Positions 49,359 to 58,500 of a stretch of DNA of 64,000 nt are shown one piece after another (position 1 is the stretch's first letter; every line of letters starts with the position of its first letter). The notes under the pieces were generated by a model. That model saw only the letters and a list, made by a program, of their open reading frames with translations, was not told the origin of the DNA and did not search any database. The stretch is taken from positions 323,584 to 387,583 of the forward strand of contig JACKEO010000002.1 in the NCBI GenBank assembly GCA_020632955.1, written 5' to 3'. Made by a program: the position numbers and the translations under genes. Source of the stretch: Alphaproteobacteria bacterium. GTDB lineage: Bacteria; Myxococcota_A; UBA796; GCA-2862545.

Positions 49359-49582
49359 CAGACGTACGCCTCGAACGCCTCCAGGGGCGCATCGAAGTCG
49401 TCGGCCATCTCGATCTGTCCACGGAGCGTGCCGAGGCGCCGACGCACCGGAACCTCCCGGACCACCGCGAGTCGCACCACCGGCTTGTTCCGCCGACAGA
49501 GCACGACCTCCTCGCCGGCTTCCGCGCGCCGCACGAGCTCCGACAGCAGCTTCTTCGCATCCTGGATGTTCACGGACGGCAT
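49358..49582 (-). CDS. Phd/YefM-type antitoxin
   Basis: This 74-residue protein starts at ATG 49582 with GGAGG. The sequence SVNIQDAKKLLSELVRRAEAGEEVVLCRRNKPVVRLAV is the Phd/YefM N-terminal DNA-binding domain. The acidic, low-structure tail (DDFDAPLEAFEAYV) should wrap the toxin. It is expected to bind two palindromes upstream and repress its own operon. Confidence 0.9.
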   Translation of the reverse strand: MPSVNIQDAKKLLSELVRRAEAGEEVVLCRRNKPVVRLAVVREVPVRRRLGTLRGQIEMADDFDAPLEAFEAYV

Positions 49583-49619
49583 GCGACCTCCGGGTCCGCG
49601 CCTACTCCGGATCCGCGAT

Positions 49620-49641
49620 CTGGACCAGATTCCTGGACCAG
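49620..49641. promoter_or_regulatory. two palindromic operators for the toxin-antitoxin operon
   Basis: CTGGACCAG, itself a perfect CTGG-A-CCAG palindrome, occurs at 49620-49628 and again at 49633-49641, 13 bases apart start to start. The pair lies 38-59 bases before the antitoxin ATG, which is where the Phd-type antitoxin would be expected to bind for autoregulation. Confidence 0.65.
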
Positions 49642-49658
49642 CACCGGCCCCGGTGCAC

Positions 49659-50285
49659 TCAATACAGCGGGCTCGGGCACCGCGACGCACGGAAGCTGCC
49701 GTCCAGCATGCCCAGCACGGCGCCCGTCACGTCGTCCCGCTGCAGGATGGGCGACAGCTCGGCGTCGAGCACGCCGTCGGCCAGGTCGAAGGTGAGCGAG
49801 GCCGCCACGTCCAGCACCCCGTCGCCCGCACCCTCGGGGAACCACGTCCGGGCCGACGTGAGGAAGGGCACAGGCGGGATGCCGCCTTCCGGCGTCTGCG
49901 AGGCGAGCGCCGGGATCGAGCGCGCCACGCCCGCCGCGTCGGCTCCGTCGCCCTCGTGGTGGATGAAGTACACGAGCGCGTAGGCCTCGCCGGCCGCCAC
50001 GCCGCCGTCCCGGAGCGCGTCGTCGTCCGGATACGACAGCCGGTGCACGTCGCAGGCGCGCACACCCGCGCCCAGCGCGAGCGAGACGAGGGCCGTGCTG
50101 CCGCCCCACGGCGAGTGCGAGCTGAACCAGCCGGCATCGGTCCAGCGCCGGCTGCCCGCGTCCTGCACGAGGCCGGTCTCGTCCTCGAGATCGACCTCGG
50201 GTCCGGTGTAGTTCGGGTCGAAGCCCTTGCAGGCCACGTGGGCCGCCACCACCGCCGCCACCACGCCCAGCCGAGCCGCCACCAC
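49659..50285 (-). CDS. lipoprotein of unknown function
   Basis: I do not recognise this family. The 208-residue product has a hydrophobic leader ending AAHVAC and then KGFDPNYTGPEVDLEDE, a mild acidic spacer. The chain is soluble, with features such as YALVYFIHHEGDGAD and ASLTFDLADGVLDAELSPIL. The cysteines of ACDVHRL and RCPSPLY could pair. GTG 50285 (GGAGG four bases upstream) is preferred, but GTG 50306 in the same frame is also possible. It is read away from the FG-GAP gene upstream on the same strand. Confidence 0.65.
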   Translation of the reverse strand: MVAARLGVVAAVVAAHVACKGFDPNYTGPEVDLEDETGLVQDAGSRRWTDAGWFSSHSPWGGSTALVSLALGAGVRACDVHRLSYPDDDALRDGGVAAGEAYALVYFIHHEGDGADAAGVARSIPALASQTPEGGIPPVPFLTSARTWFPEGAGDGVLDVAASLTFDLADGVLDAELSPILQRDDVTGAVLGMLDGSFRASRCPSPLY

Positions 50286-50356
50286 GCCCCCTCCGCCGCG
50301 CCGCACGTGCCGATCCCTCACCCGCGCGCGGGACCCCGTCACGCGCCCCGCCCCGG

Positions 50357-52069
50357 TCAGGGCGTGGCGCAGACCCCGCGGTAGACCAGCCAGTGCGTGG
50401 TGCCCACGCCGCCCACGTCGCAGACGTCGGTCACCACCACGTCGAGCCGACCGTCGCCGTCCAGATCCTGCCAGGTCCACGCCGCCTCGCCCCCGCCGTC
50501 GCAGGGAACGGGCCGGCCTGCGAGCTGCCGTGGCGACAGCGCGGGCGGCCCCACCGGGTCGGTGGGCAACAGCGCCTGGACACCGGTCTCCTTCGCGCCC
50601 ATCCCGTCGGCACGACCCAGGTAGAGCTGCAGTCCCTCGGGTCCCGAGGGTGGCGCGTCGCAGGGAAGCGGGAAGACGATGTCGGAGAAGCCGTCCCCGT
50701 CGGCGTCGCGCACCAGGAAGTAGCCCTCGACCCCGCTCTCGCACATCGCCAGGCCGATGTTCGCCGGCTTCGAGAACCAGCGGTTGGCCACCTTCATCCC
50801 GGGCGGGGCGGGCAGGTCCCAGTCGATCGGGGTCGACGCGAAGCCCGTGGGCGTGGCCGGGTAGACCAGCCACGTCGACACGCCCACGATCGCCGAGGAG
50901 GTACAGGACGCGGTCTGCACGAAGTCGGGGACGCCATCGCCCGTCATGTCCGCCAGCGTGAAGTCCGCGTAGGTGTGGTACGAGCCCGAGGCGCACGCCG
51001 CCTTCGACAGCCCGGTGGTCTGCGACGCCGCCCGGCTCGTCGGGTGGAGGCCCGGCATCGGCGCCAGCGTCCAGTCCCGCGCCGTGTGCTGCCCGCCCCG
51101 GTCGTAGGTGTAGGCGATCCAGCGCGTCGTCCCCACGTCGCCTGCGTCGCAGGCATCCTGGATCACCAGCGACGAGCGTCCGTCCCCGTCGAGATCGAGC
51201 AGGTCCCAGGCGAAGCCCTGGGCGCTGTCGTCGCAGGCGTAGAGGTTCTTGTCGGCGAACGAGACCGCCTGGTCGGGCATCCCGTCGGGCAGCCCCGGCG
51301 GCAGCCAGGCCGCACCCGCGTCCGTCCAGCCGGCGGCAGACCCGAGGTAGACCCACCACGCCGGCGTGGGATCCAGCGTGCTGCCGTGGCAGCGGTCGTG
51401 GAACAGCAGGTCGAGGATGCCGTCCCCGTCGAGGTCGGCGAGGCGCCCCACCGTGGGACGCGAGCCGCCGGACGGGCAGTCCACCTCGATCTCCAGCCCG
51501 GTGCGGCCGTCCACGTGCAGGCGCCGGTTCGCGGCCTTGGTGTAGCTGCGGGTGTCGGGCGTCGACAGCAGGCGCGGGGTGGTGGCGAAGCCCTTGCCCG
51601 TGCCCGGGTAGACCGCGATGCGGTCCTCCGGGAGCGTGCCGCAGTCGTCCGTCACCACGAGATCGGGGAGGCCGTCGCCCGTCAGGTCGAGGACGCCGAA
51701 GCTGGTCTGCCGGGTGGCGTCGCCCGGGCAGGGCACCTCGTAGCCGATGCCGTCGAAGGTCTCCGACGGCAGCGTGCTCGCGGTGGGCAGGTCCCAGCGA
51801 CGCGGCGTGGTGGCCACGCGGTAGCTCCCGGGGGTGCAGCTCACCGGCGTGAAGGTGTCGACGGGCGGGTCGCTCTCGCCCGTGTCGCTGTCGCCCCCCG
51901 CACCGGTCTCGGAGTCCGTCGGCGTGTCGCTCTCCACCGGGACGTCGCTCTCGGGATCGGTGTCGCGCACCCTGTCGGTGTCGACCAGCCCACCCTTGTC
52001 GGGCGCACCGCCGAGACCGTCGCAGCCGACCACCATCAGCAGCGCACCGAGGAGCGGGGAGCGCGACAT
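50357..52069 (-). CDS. FG-GAP/VCBS lipoprotein
   Basis: The 570-residue product (ATG 52069, GGAGG upstream) has the lipobox MVVGC and a long acidic stalk (DTDPESDVPVESDTPTDSET). At least six Ca-binding FG-GAP loops follow: LDLTGDGLPDLV, ADLDGDGILDLL, LDLDGDGRSSLV, ADMTGDGVPDFV, RDADGDGFSDIV and QDLDGDGRLDVV. They are spaced every 75-85 residues, longer than the usual 60, with cysteines after most loops (VTDDCG, FHDRCH, IQDACD, VTDVCD). This cysteine pattern sets it apart from the other FG-GAP proteins here. It is a probable surface propeller of unknown ligand. Confidence 0.85.
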   Translation of the reverse strand: MSRSPLLGALLMVVGCDGLGGAPDKGGLVDTDRVRDTDPESDVPVESDTPTDSETGAGGDSDTGESDPPVDTFTPVSCTPGSYRVATTPRRWDLPTASTLPSETFDGIGYEVPCPGDATRQTSFGVLDLTGDGLPDLVVTDDCGTLPEDRIAVYPGTGKGFATTPRLLSTPDTRSYTKAANRRLHVDGRTGLEIEVDCPSGGSRPTVGRLADLDGDGILDLLFHDRCHGSTLDPTPAWWVYLGSAAGWTDAGAAWLPPGLPDGMPDQAVSFADKNLYACDDSAQGFAWDLLDLDGDGRSSLVIQDACDAGDVGTTRWIAYTYDRGGQHTARDWTLAPMPGLHPTSRAASQTTGLSKAACASGSYHTYADFTLADMTGDGVPDFVQTASCTSSAIVGVSTWLVYPATPTGFASTPIDWDLPAPPGMKVANRWFSKPANIGLAMCESGVEGYFLVRDADGDGFSDIVFPLPCDAPPSGPEGLQLYLGRADGMGAKETGVQALLPTDPVGPPALSPRQLAGRPVPCDGGGEAAWTWQDLDGDGRLDVVVTDVCDVGGVGTTHWLVYRGVCATP

Positions 52070-52141
52070 GCCTTCCTCCAGCGGAACCTTCCGGGCAGTC
52101 TGGCGCGGGAAGGCCCGCGGATCCACCCCACGGGCGCGTGC

Positions 52142-52147
52142 TAGCCT
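52142..52147 (+). promoter_or_regulatory. candidate -10 element TAGCCT
   Basis: TAGCCT lies 29 bases before the ATG at 52177, in the divergent spacer 52070-52176. No -35 is evident. Confidence 0.3.
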
Positions 52148-52176
52148 CCGGCACGCCCTGCTCCCGGACCCCCGCC

Positions 52177-53151
52177 ATGTCCCTCCGACGCCTCCTCCTC
52201 GTGGCCCCGCTGCTGGGCGCGGCCTGCACGCCGGACCCGGGCACCGGTCCGCGCAGGCTGGTGGAGGACGACACGGCCGCGGTGGAGACGGACGCACCCC
52301 ACACCGACCTCACGCCGCGCGACACCGATCCCGGCACCGACACCGCCGTCGACAGCGACACCGACGACCCCTCCCAGCTCACCTTCCAGGAGGCGCTGTC
52401 GCTGCTCTTCCGCGACCTGCGTGCCAGCCCGGCGATCCCGAACGCCTGGATCAAGGTGCTCCGCGACAAGCGGGAGGCCGCCCGCCTCGCCGCCGGCGGC
52501 ACCGAGCCCTGGTCGGTCACGCTGGGCCCGCACCTCACCGCCGACCTGCTGGGCGGCGCGAAGGCGCCCACGGGTACGGATCCCGCCGACCAGATCGCCG
52601 TGGCCGCCTTCACCACCAGCACCCTGGACTTCGACGACCACCTCGCCCTGGCCCTCGACGCGAACCAGGTGTGCATCGCCACGAACAGCACGGTCTACCA
52701 CCGCCGCACGTACACCTCGAACTGCGCACCGGCCGCCTTCCGCACCGGCGGCTGCAGTCCCCTGGTGGCCACCGCCGAGGTGCACCGGAAGCTGTCCTTC
52801 CTCGCGGCGGCCTGGCTCGACCTGCACGAGGAGCTCCGCCTGCTCACGCTGCCCACGGGCGGCCGGGCCCTGTTGGCCCGCACCTGGACCGAGGAGGTGG
52901 TGCAGGGCCACGGAGGCGGTGACTTCCGCCAGGAGTTCACCCTGGACGTGTGGGTGGAGGAGGGCGGCTCCACGTGGCGCGCCTCCGCCCTGTGGGTGGA
53001 GCTCGACCTCGGCCTGGACATCGGCTCCACCCTCAGGAACGCGGTCACGTCCGGCTTCGCGCGCGAGGAGGCCTTCGTCACCGACGGAGGAAGCAGCTGC
53101 GGCGAGGATCGCGACGCCGCCTACACCCGCGACGCCGACGAGGCCGGCTGA
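52177..53151 (+). CDS. lipoprotein of unknown function
   Basis: The 324-residue product has the lipobox LLGAAC and an acidic stalk that includes DTDPGTDTAVDSDTDD. No family is recognised. The globular part (about 70-324) begins with a helical segment (LTFQEALSLLFRDLR) and continues with mixed strands. The cysteines (QVCIATN, SNCAPA, GGCSP, SSCGEDRD) may form two disulfides. ATG 52177 has a poor ribosome site. It is convergent with the 754-residue lipoprotein gene, seven bases apart. Confidence 0.65.
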   Translation: MSLRRLLLVAPLLGAACTPDPGTGPRRLVEDDTAAVETDAPHTDLTPRDTDPGTDTAVDSDTDDPSQLTFQEALSLLFRDLRASPAIPNAWIKVLRDKREAARLAAGGTEPWSVTLGPHLTADLLGGAKAPTGTDPADQIAVAAFTTSTLDFDDHLALALDANQVCIATNSTVYHRRTYTSNCAPAAFRTGGCSPLVATAEVHRKLSFLAAAWLDLHEELRLLTLPTGGRALLARTWTEEVVQGHGGGDFRQEFTLDVWVEEGGSTWRASALWVELDLGLDIGSTLRNAVTSGFAREEAFVTDGGSSCGEDRDAAYTRDADEAG

Positions 53152-53158
53152 CCCCCCC

Positions 53159-55423
53159 TCAGGGCGCCGCCTCGAGGAAGGGCGCCAGCCGCCGGCGCCA
53201 GATCACCCCCGCCGCGTCCCGCAGCTCGAGCTCCAGCACGAGCGAGCCCAGGAAGGTGGTGCCGAAGGCCTCCTCCCAGCGGGCCGCGAAGCCGGCGTCG
53301 GCGGTGCCGAGCTGCGCCGCCGCCTCGTCGCGCGTGGGCACGGTCACCGACACGGTCCACCCGCCGGCCACGGGCTCCAGCACGGGCGCGCTCCCGAAGC
53401 GGAGGTCGGCGATCCGCAGGCCCGCGCAGGTCCACCCCGTGGGGCAGCGCACCTCCAGCGCCCACACGCCCGGCGCCGCACCGAGCCGGAGCGGCCCCTC
53501 GTCGGCCACCTCGAGCACCACGGGCTCCTCCACCTCGCGCACCGACCCCTCGGCACCCCCCGCGTCGACGCACTGCTCCAGCCCCGACTCCCACCAGGTG
53601 ACGCACACCCGCCCCGCCGCCCGGCCGGGGGGCACGCGGAAGCGCACCCCGTCGGGCGCCACGTAGGCCGACGGGGTGCCCGAGCCGTCCACCAGCGCCT
53701 CGCCGAGCGTGCCGCCGTCGGCCGCCTCGAGCCGCGCCCAGCTGCCCTGGCCCCCTGGCAGCGAACGATGGGGCACGAGGCGCACCCCCACGAAGCGCTC
53801 CCCCCCCACCGGCCGCTCCGCCAGCACCCGCGGCCACGCAGCGTGTGCCCGGGTGTTGTACTTGCTGCCCAGCCCGTGCACCTGGGACCCGTCGTCGCGG
53901 AGCGCCGAGGTGACCGCGTGCCAGGAGCCCCCGAGGCCCGCGAGCACCGTCTGGTCGGTGACGTCCTCGTAGTCGCCCTGCCCCGTCCCGTCCCAGAACA
54001 GGCGCGGCGTCAGCCAGGCGTCCTCCATGCACGGCTCCACCCGGCAGGCCTGGTCGCGACCCATGGCCACCAGCAGGGCCTGCGCGTCGCCGGCCAGCCC
54101 CCAGTAGCGGCCGTACGACTCCTCCTGCGGCATGCCCGCGAAGGTGACCAGCGGCAGGCCGAAGCGACCACCCGACTCCGAGAGCACCGGCCAGATCGAC
54201 GGCGACGGCTGCCGGGGATCCCCCCATCCGAGGAAGGGCGAGGCCTCGAAGGTGGTCGACACCACGAGGGCGGGGCCCGCCGCGGGGTGCACGAGCACGC
54301 GGGCGCCCATGGGCGACAGCAGGTTGAGGTTGCTGCGGCCCTGCTGCGGACCGGGCCGCTGCGACCAGGGGGTGCTCGTGGGCACGGGGTCCCGGGGCAC
54401 GAGCCGCCGCGACCCGAGCGCCCAGCCCGCCTGCTCCGGGGCCGCCCGCAGCAGCTCGAACACCCCCGAGGCCAGCTCGGGTGACCCCGTGGTGGGCACG
54501 TCGCCCAGCGCCAGCGCCCAGGGCACCCAACGCCCGTCCGCGCCCTGGCGCGTGGGCGTGTGCAGCACGTAGGCGCTCGGCAGGTGACCGGTGGGATCCA
54601 CCAGCTCCGCGTGCGGCAGCCAGGTGACCGTGCGTGCCGCTCCCTGACCCCGCTCCACGGGGACCAGCGCGATCACCCGACCCCACCCGTCCGGACCGTC
54701 GGCGGTGAGCAGGAGGTCCGGGAGGTGCCCGGGACGCAGGCGCGCGGGCGTGAGGTTCGTCACGCCCGTGAGGCCCCAGGCCTCGGGCAGCGGCAGCCCG
54801 TCCACGCGGCCCGACCACGGCACCGCACCCTGCGCCCCCCGGTACAGCCAGCGCCCGTCCTCCACGATGCCGCCGGAGAACACCAGCTCGGGGAGTCCGT
54901 CGCCGTCGAGGTCCACGCAGGCCGCGTCCGTGGGACCCTCGAGCGGGAAGGCGCCTCCGTCCACGTCGGTGAGGCGGGCGCGAGGCACCAGGCCGCCCGC
55001 GGTCAGCTCGGCCACCGGGACGGCCACCTCGGGGGCGTCGAGGCGATCCACCAGGCCCCCCATCACGGCGAGCAGGTGACCGTCGGACCGGCACAGCAGC
55101 GTGGGCGTGCCCTGGCTGCCCACCAGCCGCTCGTCGGTGCCGAACGGAAGCCACCCTGCCCCGTGGTCGGCGATCCACGGCACCGTGAGGTCCTCGAGGA
55201 TGCCCGACAGGTCGAGCGGCGTCGCCACCTGCGTGTCGGCGGTCGAGTCGTCGGGCGCCTGGGTGTCGTCCGGCAGGTCGCTCTCGACGGCGGAGTCCGC
55301 GGCGGGGTCGGAGGCGTCGACGCCTGCGGTGTCGTCGGGGACATCCACCAGGTCGGTCGAGGCCGGGCCCGCACAGGCCATCGCCACGCACCAGGGGATC
55401 GGCAGCCGGGACCAGCGCCGCAC
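53159..55423 (-). CDS. large lipoprotein with FG-GAP-like N-terminal region
   Basis: This 754-residue protein starts at GTG 55423 (GGAGG four bases upstream) and has the signal-peptide end VAMAC and an acidic DDTAGVDASDPAADS stalk. An N-terminal region carries two or three FG-GAP-like loops (CVDLDGDGLPELVFSGG, LTDVDGGAFP), followed by a middle part that resembles CRTAC1-type propellers (WDGTGQGDYEDVTDQTVLAGLG, NTRAHAAWPRVLAE). The C-terminal 250 residues are beta-rich (ARLEAADGGTLGEALVDGSG), like the ASPIC/UnbV region. Cysteine pairs occur at CRVEPC and CPTGWTC. It is probably a surface-exposed propeller; the ligand is unknown. Confidence 0.75.
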   Translation of the reverse strand: MRRWSRLPIPWCVAMACAGPASTDLVDVPDDTAGVDASDPAADSAVESDLPDDTQAPDDSTADTQVATPLDLSGILEDLTVPWIADHGAGWLPFGTDERLVGSQGTPTLLCRSDGHLLAVMGGLVDRLDAPEVAVPVAELTAGGLVPRARLTDVDGGAFPLEGPTDAACVDLDGDGLPELVFSGGIVEDGRWLYRGAQGAVPWSGRVDGLPLPEAWGLTGVTNLTPARLRPGHLPDLLLTADGPDGWGRVIALVPVERGQGAARTVTWLPHAELVDPTGHLPSAYVLHTPTRQGADGRWVPWALALGDVPTTGSPELASGVFELLRAAPEQAGWALGSRRLVPRDPVPTSTPWSQRPGPQQGRSNLNLLSPMGARVLVHPAAGPALVVSTTFEASPFLGWGDPRQPSPSIWPVLSESGGRFGLPLVTFAGMPQEESYGRYWGLAGDAQALLVAMGRDQACRVEPCMEDAWLTPRLFWDGTGQGDYEDVTDQTVLAGLGGSWHAVTSALRDDGSQVHGLGSKYNTRAHAAWPRVLAERPVGGERFVGVRLVPHRSLPGGQGSWARLEAADGGTLGEALVDGSGTPSAYVAPDGVRFRVPPGRAAGRVCVTWWESGLEQCVDAGGAEGSVREVEEPVVLEVADEGPLRLGAAPGVWALEVRCPTGWTCAGLRIADLRFGSAPVLEPVAGGWTVSVTVPTRDEAAAQLGTADAGFAARWEEAFGTTFLGSLVLELELRDAAGVIWRRRLAPFLEAAP

Positions 55424-55440
55424 GCGTCCTCCACCCACGC

Positions 55441-55446
55441 ATCCTA
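55441..55446 (-). promoter_or_regulatory. candidate -10 element TAGGAT
   Basis: TAGGAT on the minus strand lies 17 bases before the GTG at 55423. In the same spacer, TAGCCA (55521-55526, plus strand) lies 18 bases before the ATG at 55545. Confidence 0.35.
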
Positions 55447-55544
55447 GCGGGAGCAGGCCGCCCGGTCGCCACCCCCACGAACTTCGGGAACCTCCGTAAG
55501 TCCCCCGCGGTCCACCTCGTTAGCCACGCCACGGGAGGTGAGGG

Positions 55545-58500
55545 ATGCTGCGTCAGGTGCTGTGGCTGCTCGCCGTGTGCTGGGCCTCGATCGCCGTCGC
55601 CGGGGATCCCCCGCCGCCCTTCCGCGCCGACGAGGCGCCTCCCGAGCTGAGGGCGTGGGTGGACTGGGTGCAGGCCCGCACCCCCGAGCTGGCCTGTCCG
55701 GTCGTGGCGGGCTCGCGGGCCTGCGTGTGGCCCGGCGTGCTCACCGTGGACGTGCGCGGAGCCAGCGCCCGCCTGCGCCTGCGGGTCCACACCGACCGCC
55801 ACACCACCGTGCCCCTGCCTGGCGGGCCCGGGGCCTGGCCCCAGGACCTGCGCACGGACGGACGCCCCGCGCCGGTCCTCGCGACCGGCGACACCCCCGT
55901 GGTCGTCCTCGGCGCCGGCGAACACGACCTCGACTGGACCGTCGCCTGGGCCACCCGTCCCGCCAGCCTCGCGCTCCCCCCGCACGTCGGACGCGTCGAG
56001 CTCACGCTGGACGGGGTCGGGGTGGACCAGCCCCTGGTGGACGGCGAGGGCCTGCACCTCGGCGCCGTGCAGGTGGACGCCCGCGAGGGCGAGCGCCTCG
56101 ACCTCGAGGTGGCGCGGCGCATCGTCGACGGCGTCCCGGTGATGGTCCACACCCGCGTCACGCTGCGCGCCTCGGGCCGGGCACGCGAGGTCGACCTGGG
56201 CGACGTGCTGCTCCCGGGCACCCGCGCCGTGCAGCTCTCGGCCACCCTGCCCGCACGCTTCACGCCCGACGGCACCCTGCTCGTGCAGGTGCGTCCCGGA
56301 TCCTGGGAGATCGCCTTCGCCGCGATCCACGACGGCCCCGTCACCGCGCTGACCCGGCCCGCCTCCACGGCGCCGTGGCCGGCCCTGGAGACCTGGGCCT
56401 TCCAGCCCGACGAGCGGGTGCGCGCCGTCGAGGTGGACGGCCCGCCCGGCATCGACCCCACCCGCACCACCCTGCCTGGCGACTGGCAGGCGCTCGCCGC
56501 CTTCTCGGTGGACGGCAGCACCCCGCTCACCTTCACCGAGCTCCGTCGGGGCGATCCGGAGCCGCCCCCCAACACCCTCACCCTGCAGCGCACGCTCTGG
56601 CTCGATCTCGACGGCGGCGGTCTCACCGCCCAGGACCACTTCGAGGGCCAGCTCGCGCGCGGCTGGCGCCTGGACGTGATGGGCGAGGCCGAGCTCGGGC
56701 ACGTGCAGCTCGACGGCACCGACCAGGTCATCACCCGAGGCGGCGACGGCCAGGCGGGCGTGGAGCTGCGGCGCAGCCGGCTCCAGCTCACCGCCGAGTC
56801 CCGCTTCTCCTCCCGCCCCACCACGCTGCCCGCCGTGGGCTGGGACACCGACGTGCAGCAGCTCGGCATCACGCTGAACCTGCCCCCCGGCTGGACCCTG
56901 CTGGCGGCCCAGGGCGTCGACAGCCTCGACGGCTCGGTGCTCGACGCCTGGACCCTCTTCGACCTCTTCTTCGTGCTCGTGCTCGCCATGGCCACCATGC
57001 GCCTGCTCGGCGTGCAGTGGGGCGCGTTCATGCTGGCGCTGCTGGTGCTCACCCGCCACACGCCCGACGCCCCCCAGTGGGCCTGGGCCGTGCTGCTCGT
57101 GGTGCAGGCGGTGTCGCGCGTGGTGAAGGCCGAGCGCGTGACGCGCCTGCTCGTGTGGCTGCGCGGCGGCGTGGTGCTCGTGCTCCTCGTGCTCCTCGCC
57201 CCCTTCGTGCAGGACGAGGTGCAGGGCGCCCTCTTCCCCGCCCTGCAGGACGGGAGCGGCTGGCACGGCGGCTGGGGCGCCGGCGCCTCACCTGAGTTCG
57301 AGCTCGAGGAGATCCCCGACCAGGTCAAGATCCTCCGCTTCAACCAGGCCGAGGAGACCGCGTACCGCGAGTCCGACAAGCCCGCGGAGGCCCGCGGCGC
57401 CGGCGCCACCTACGCCACGGTCGACCCGAACGCCGTGGTGCAGACGGGCCCCGGCGTGCCCACCTGGTCGTGGAACAGCCTGTCCCTCACGTGGTCGGGA
57501 CCGGTCAGCGCCGAGCACACCCTCCGCCTCCACCTGCTCGGACCGGGCGCCAACCTCGTGCTGTCGTTGCTCCGCGTGGTGCTGGCGGTGCTGCTCGCCC
57601 TGCGCCTGGGCGGCGTGCCCCTCGGCCGCTGGCTGCGCGCCCCGCCCTCGGGTGCGGTGGTCGCCGCCCTGCTCGGCGCCCTCCTGCTGCCCGCCGCCGC
57701 CCGCGCCGAGCCCTCCCAGGCCGCGCTCGACGAGCTGGCCGCACGCCTCGCCGCGCCGGCGCCCTGCGGGGAGGCCTGCGTCGACGTCCCCGACCTCGGC
57801 TTCGTCCTGCGGGGCGACGTCCTCCGGATCGAGGCGCAGGTGCACGTGGGCGCGACGCGCTCCTGGCCCGTGCCGGGCCCCACGAAGACCTGGGTGCCGG
57901 CGCGCGTGCGCGTGGACGGCCGCGACGCCGTGGCCCTGGCGCGTCAGCCCGACGGCCACCTCCACGTGCGACTCGAGCCCGGCGTCCACACCGTGGAGGT
58001 CGAGGGGCCGCTGCCGCCCACCGACGCGCTGGTGCTGGCCTTCGGCCTGCGCCCCCACCACGTGCACGCAGACGCTCCCGGCTGGGTGATGGACGGCGTG
58101 CGGGCCGACGGCACGCCCGAGGCCTCCGTGCAGATCGCCCGGGTGGTGGGCACCACCACCGGCACCTCGTCCGCCGAGAACCTCGCCCCCTGGCTCGAGG
58201 TCCACCGCGCGCTCCAGCTCGGCATCCCGTGGACGGTCACCACCACCGTGCGCCGCGCCTTCCCGGGCGATCAGGCGCTGGCGCTGCGCGTGCCGCTGCT
58301 CCCCGGCGAGGCGGTGACCACCGGGGGCTTCGAGCCGGTGGACGGCGTGCTCCCTGTGGCCCTGGCCCGCGATCACCAGGCCGTCACCTGGACCTCCACG
58401 CTCCCCACGGTCGACCAGCTCGTGCTCACGGCCCCCGAGGGGGTGCCCTGGAGCGAGACCTGGACCCTCGACTGCAGCCCGATCTTCTCCTGCAGCCCCA

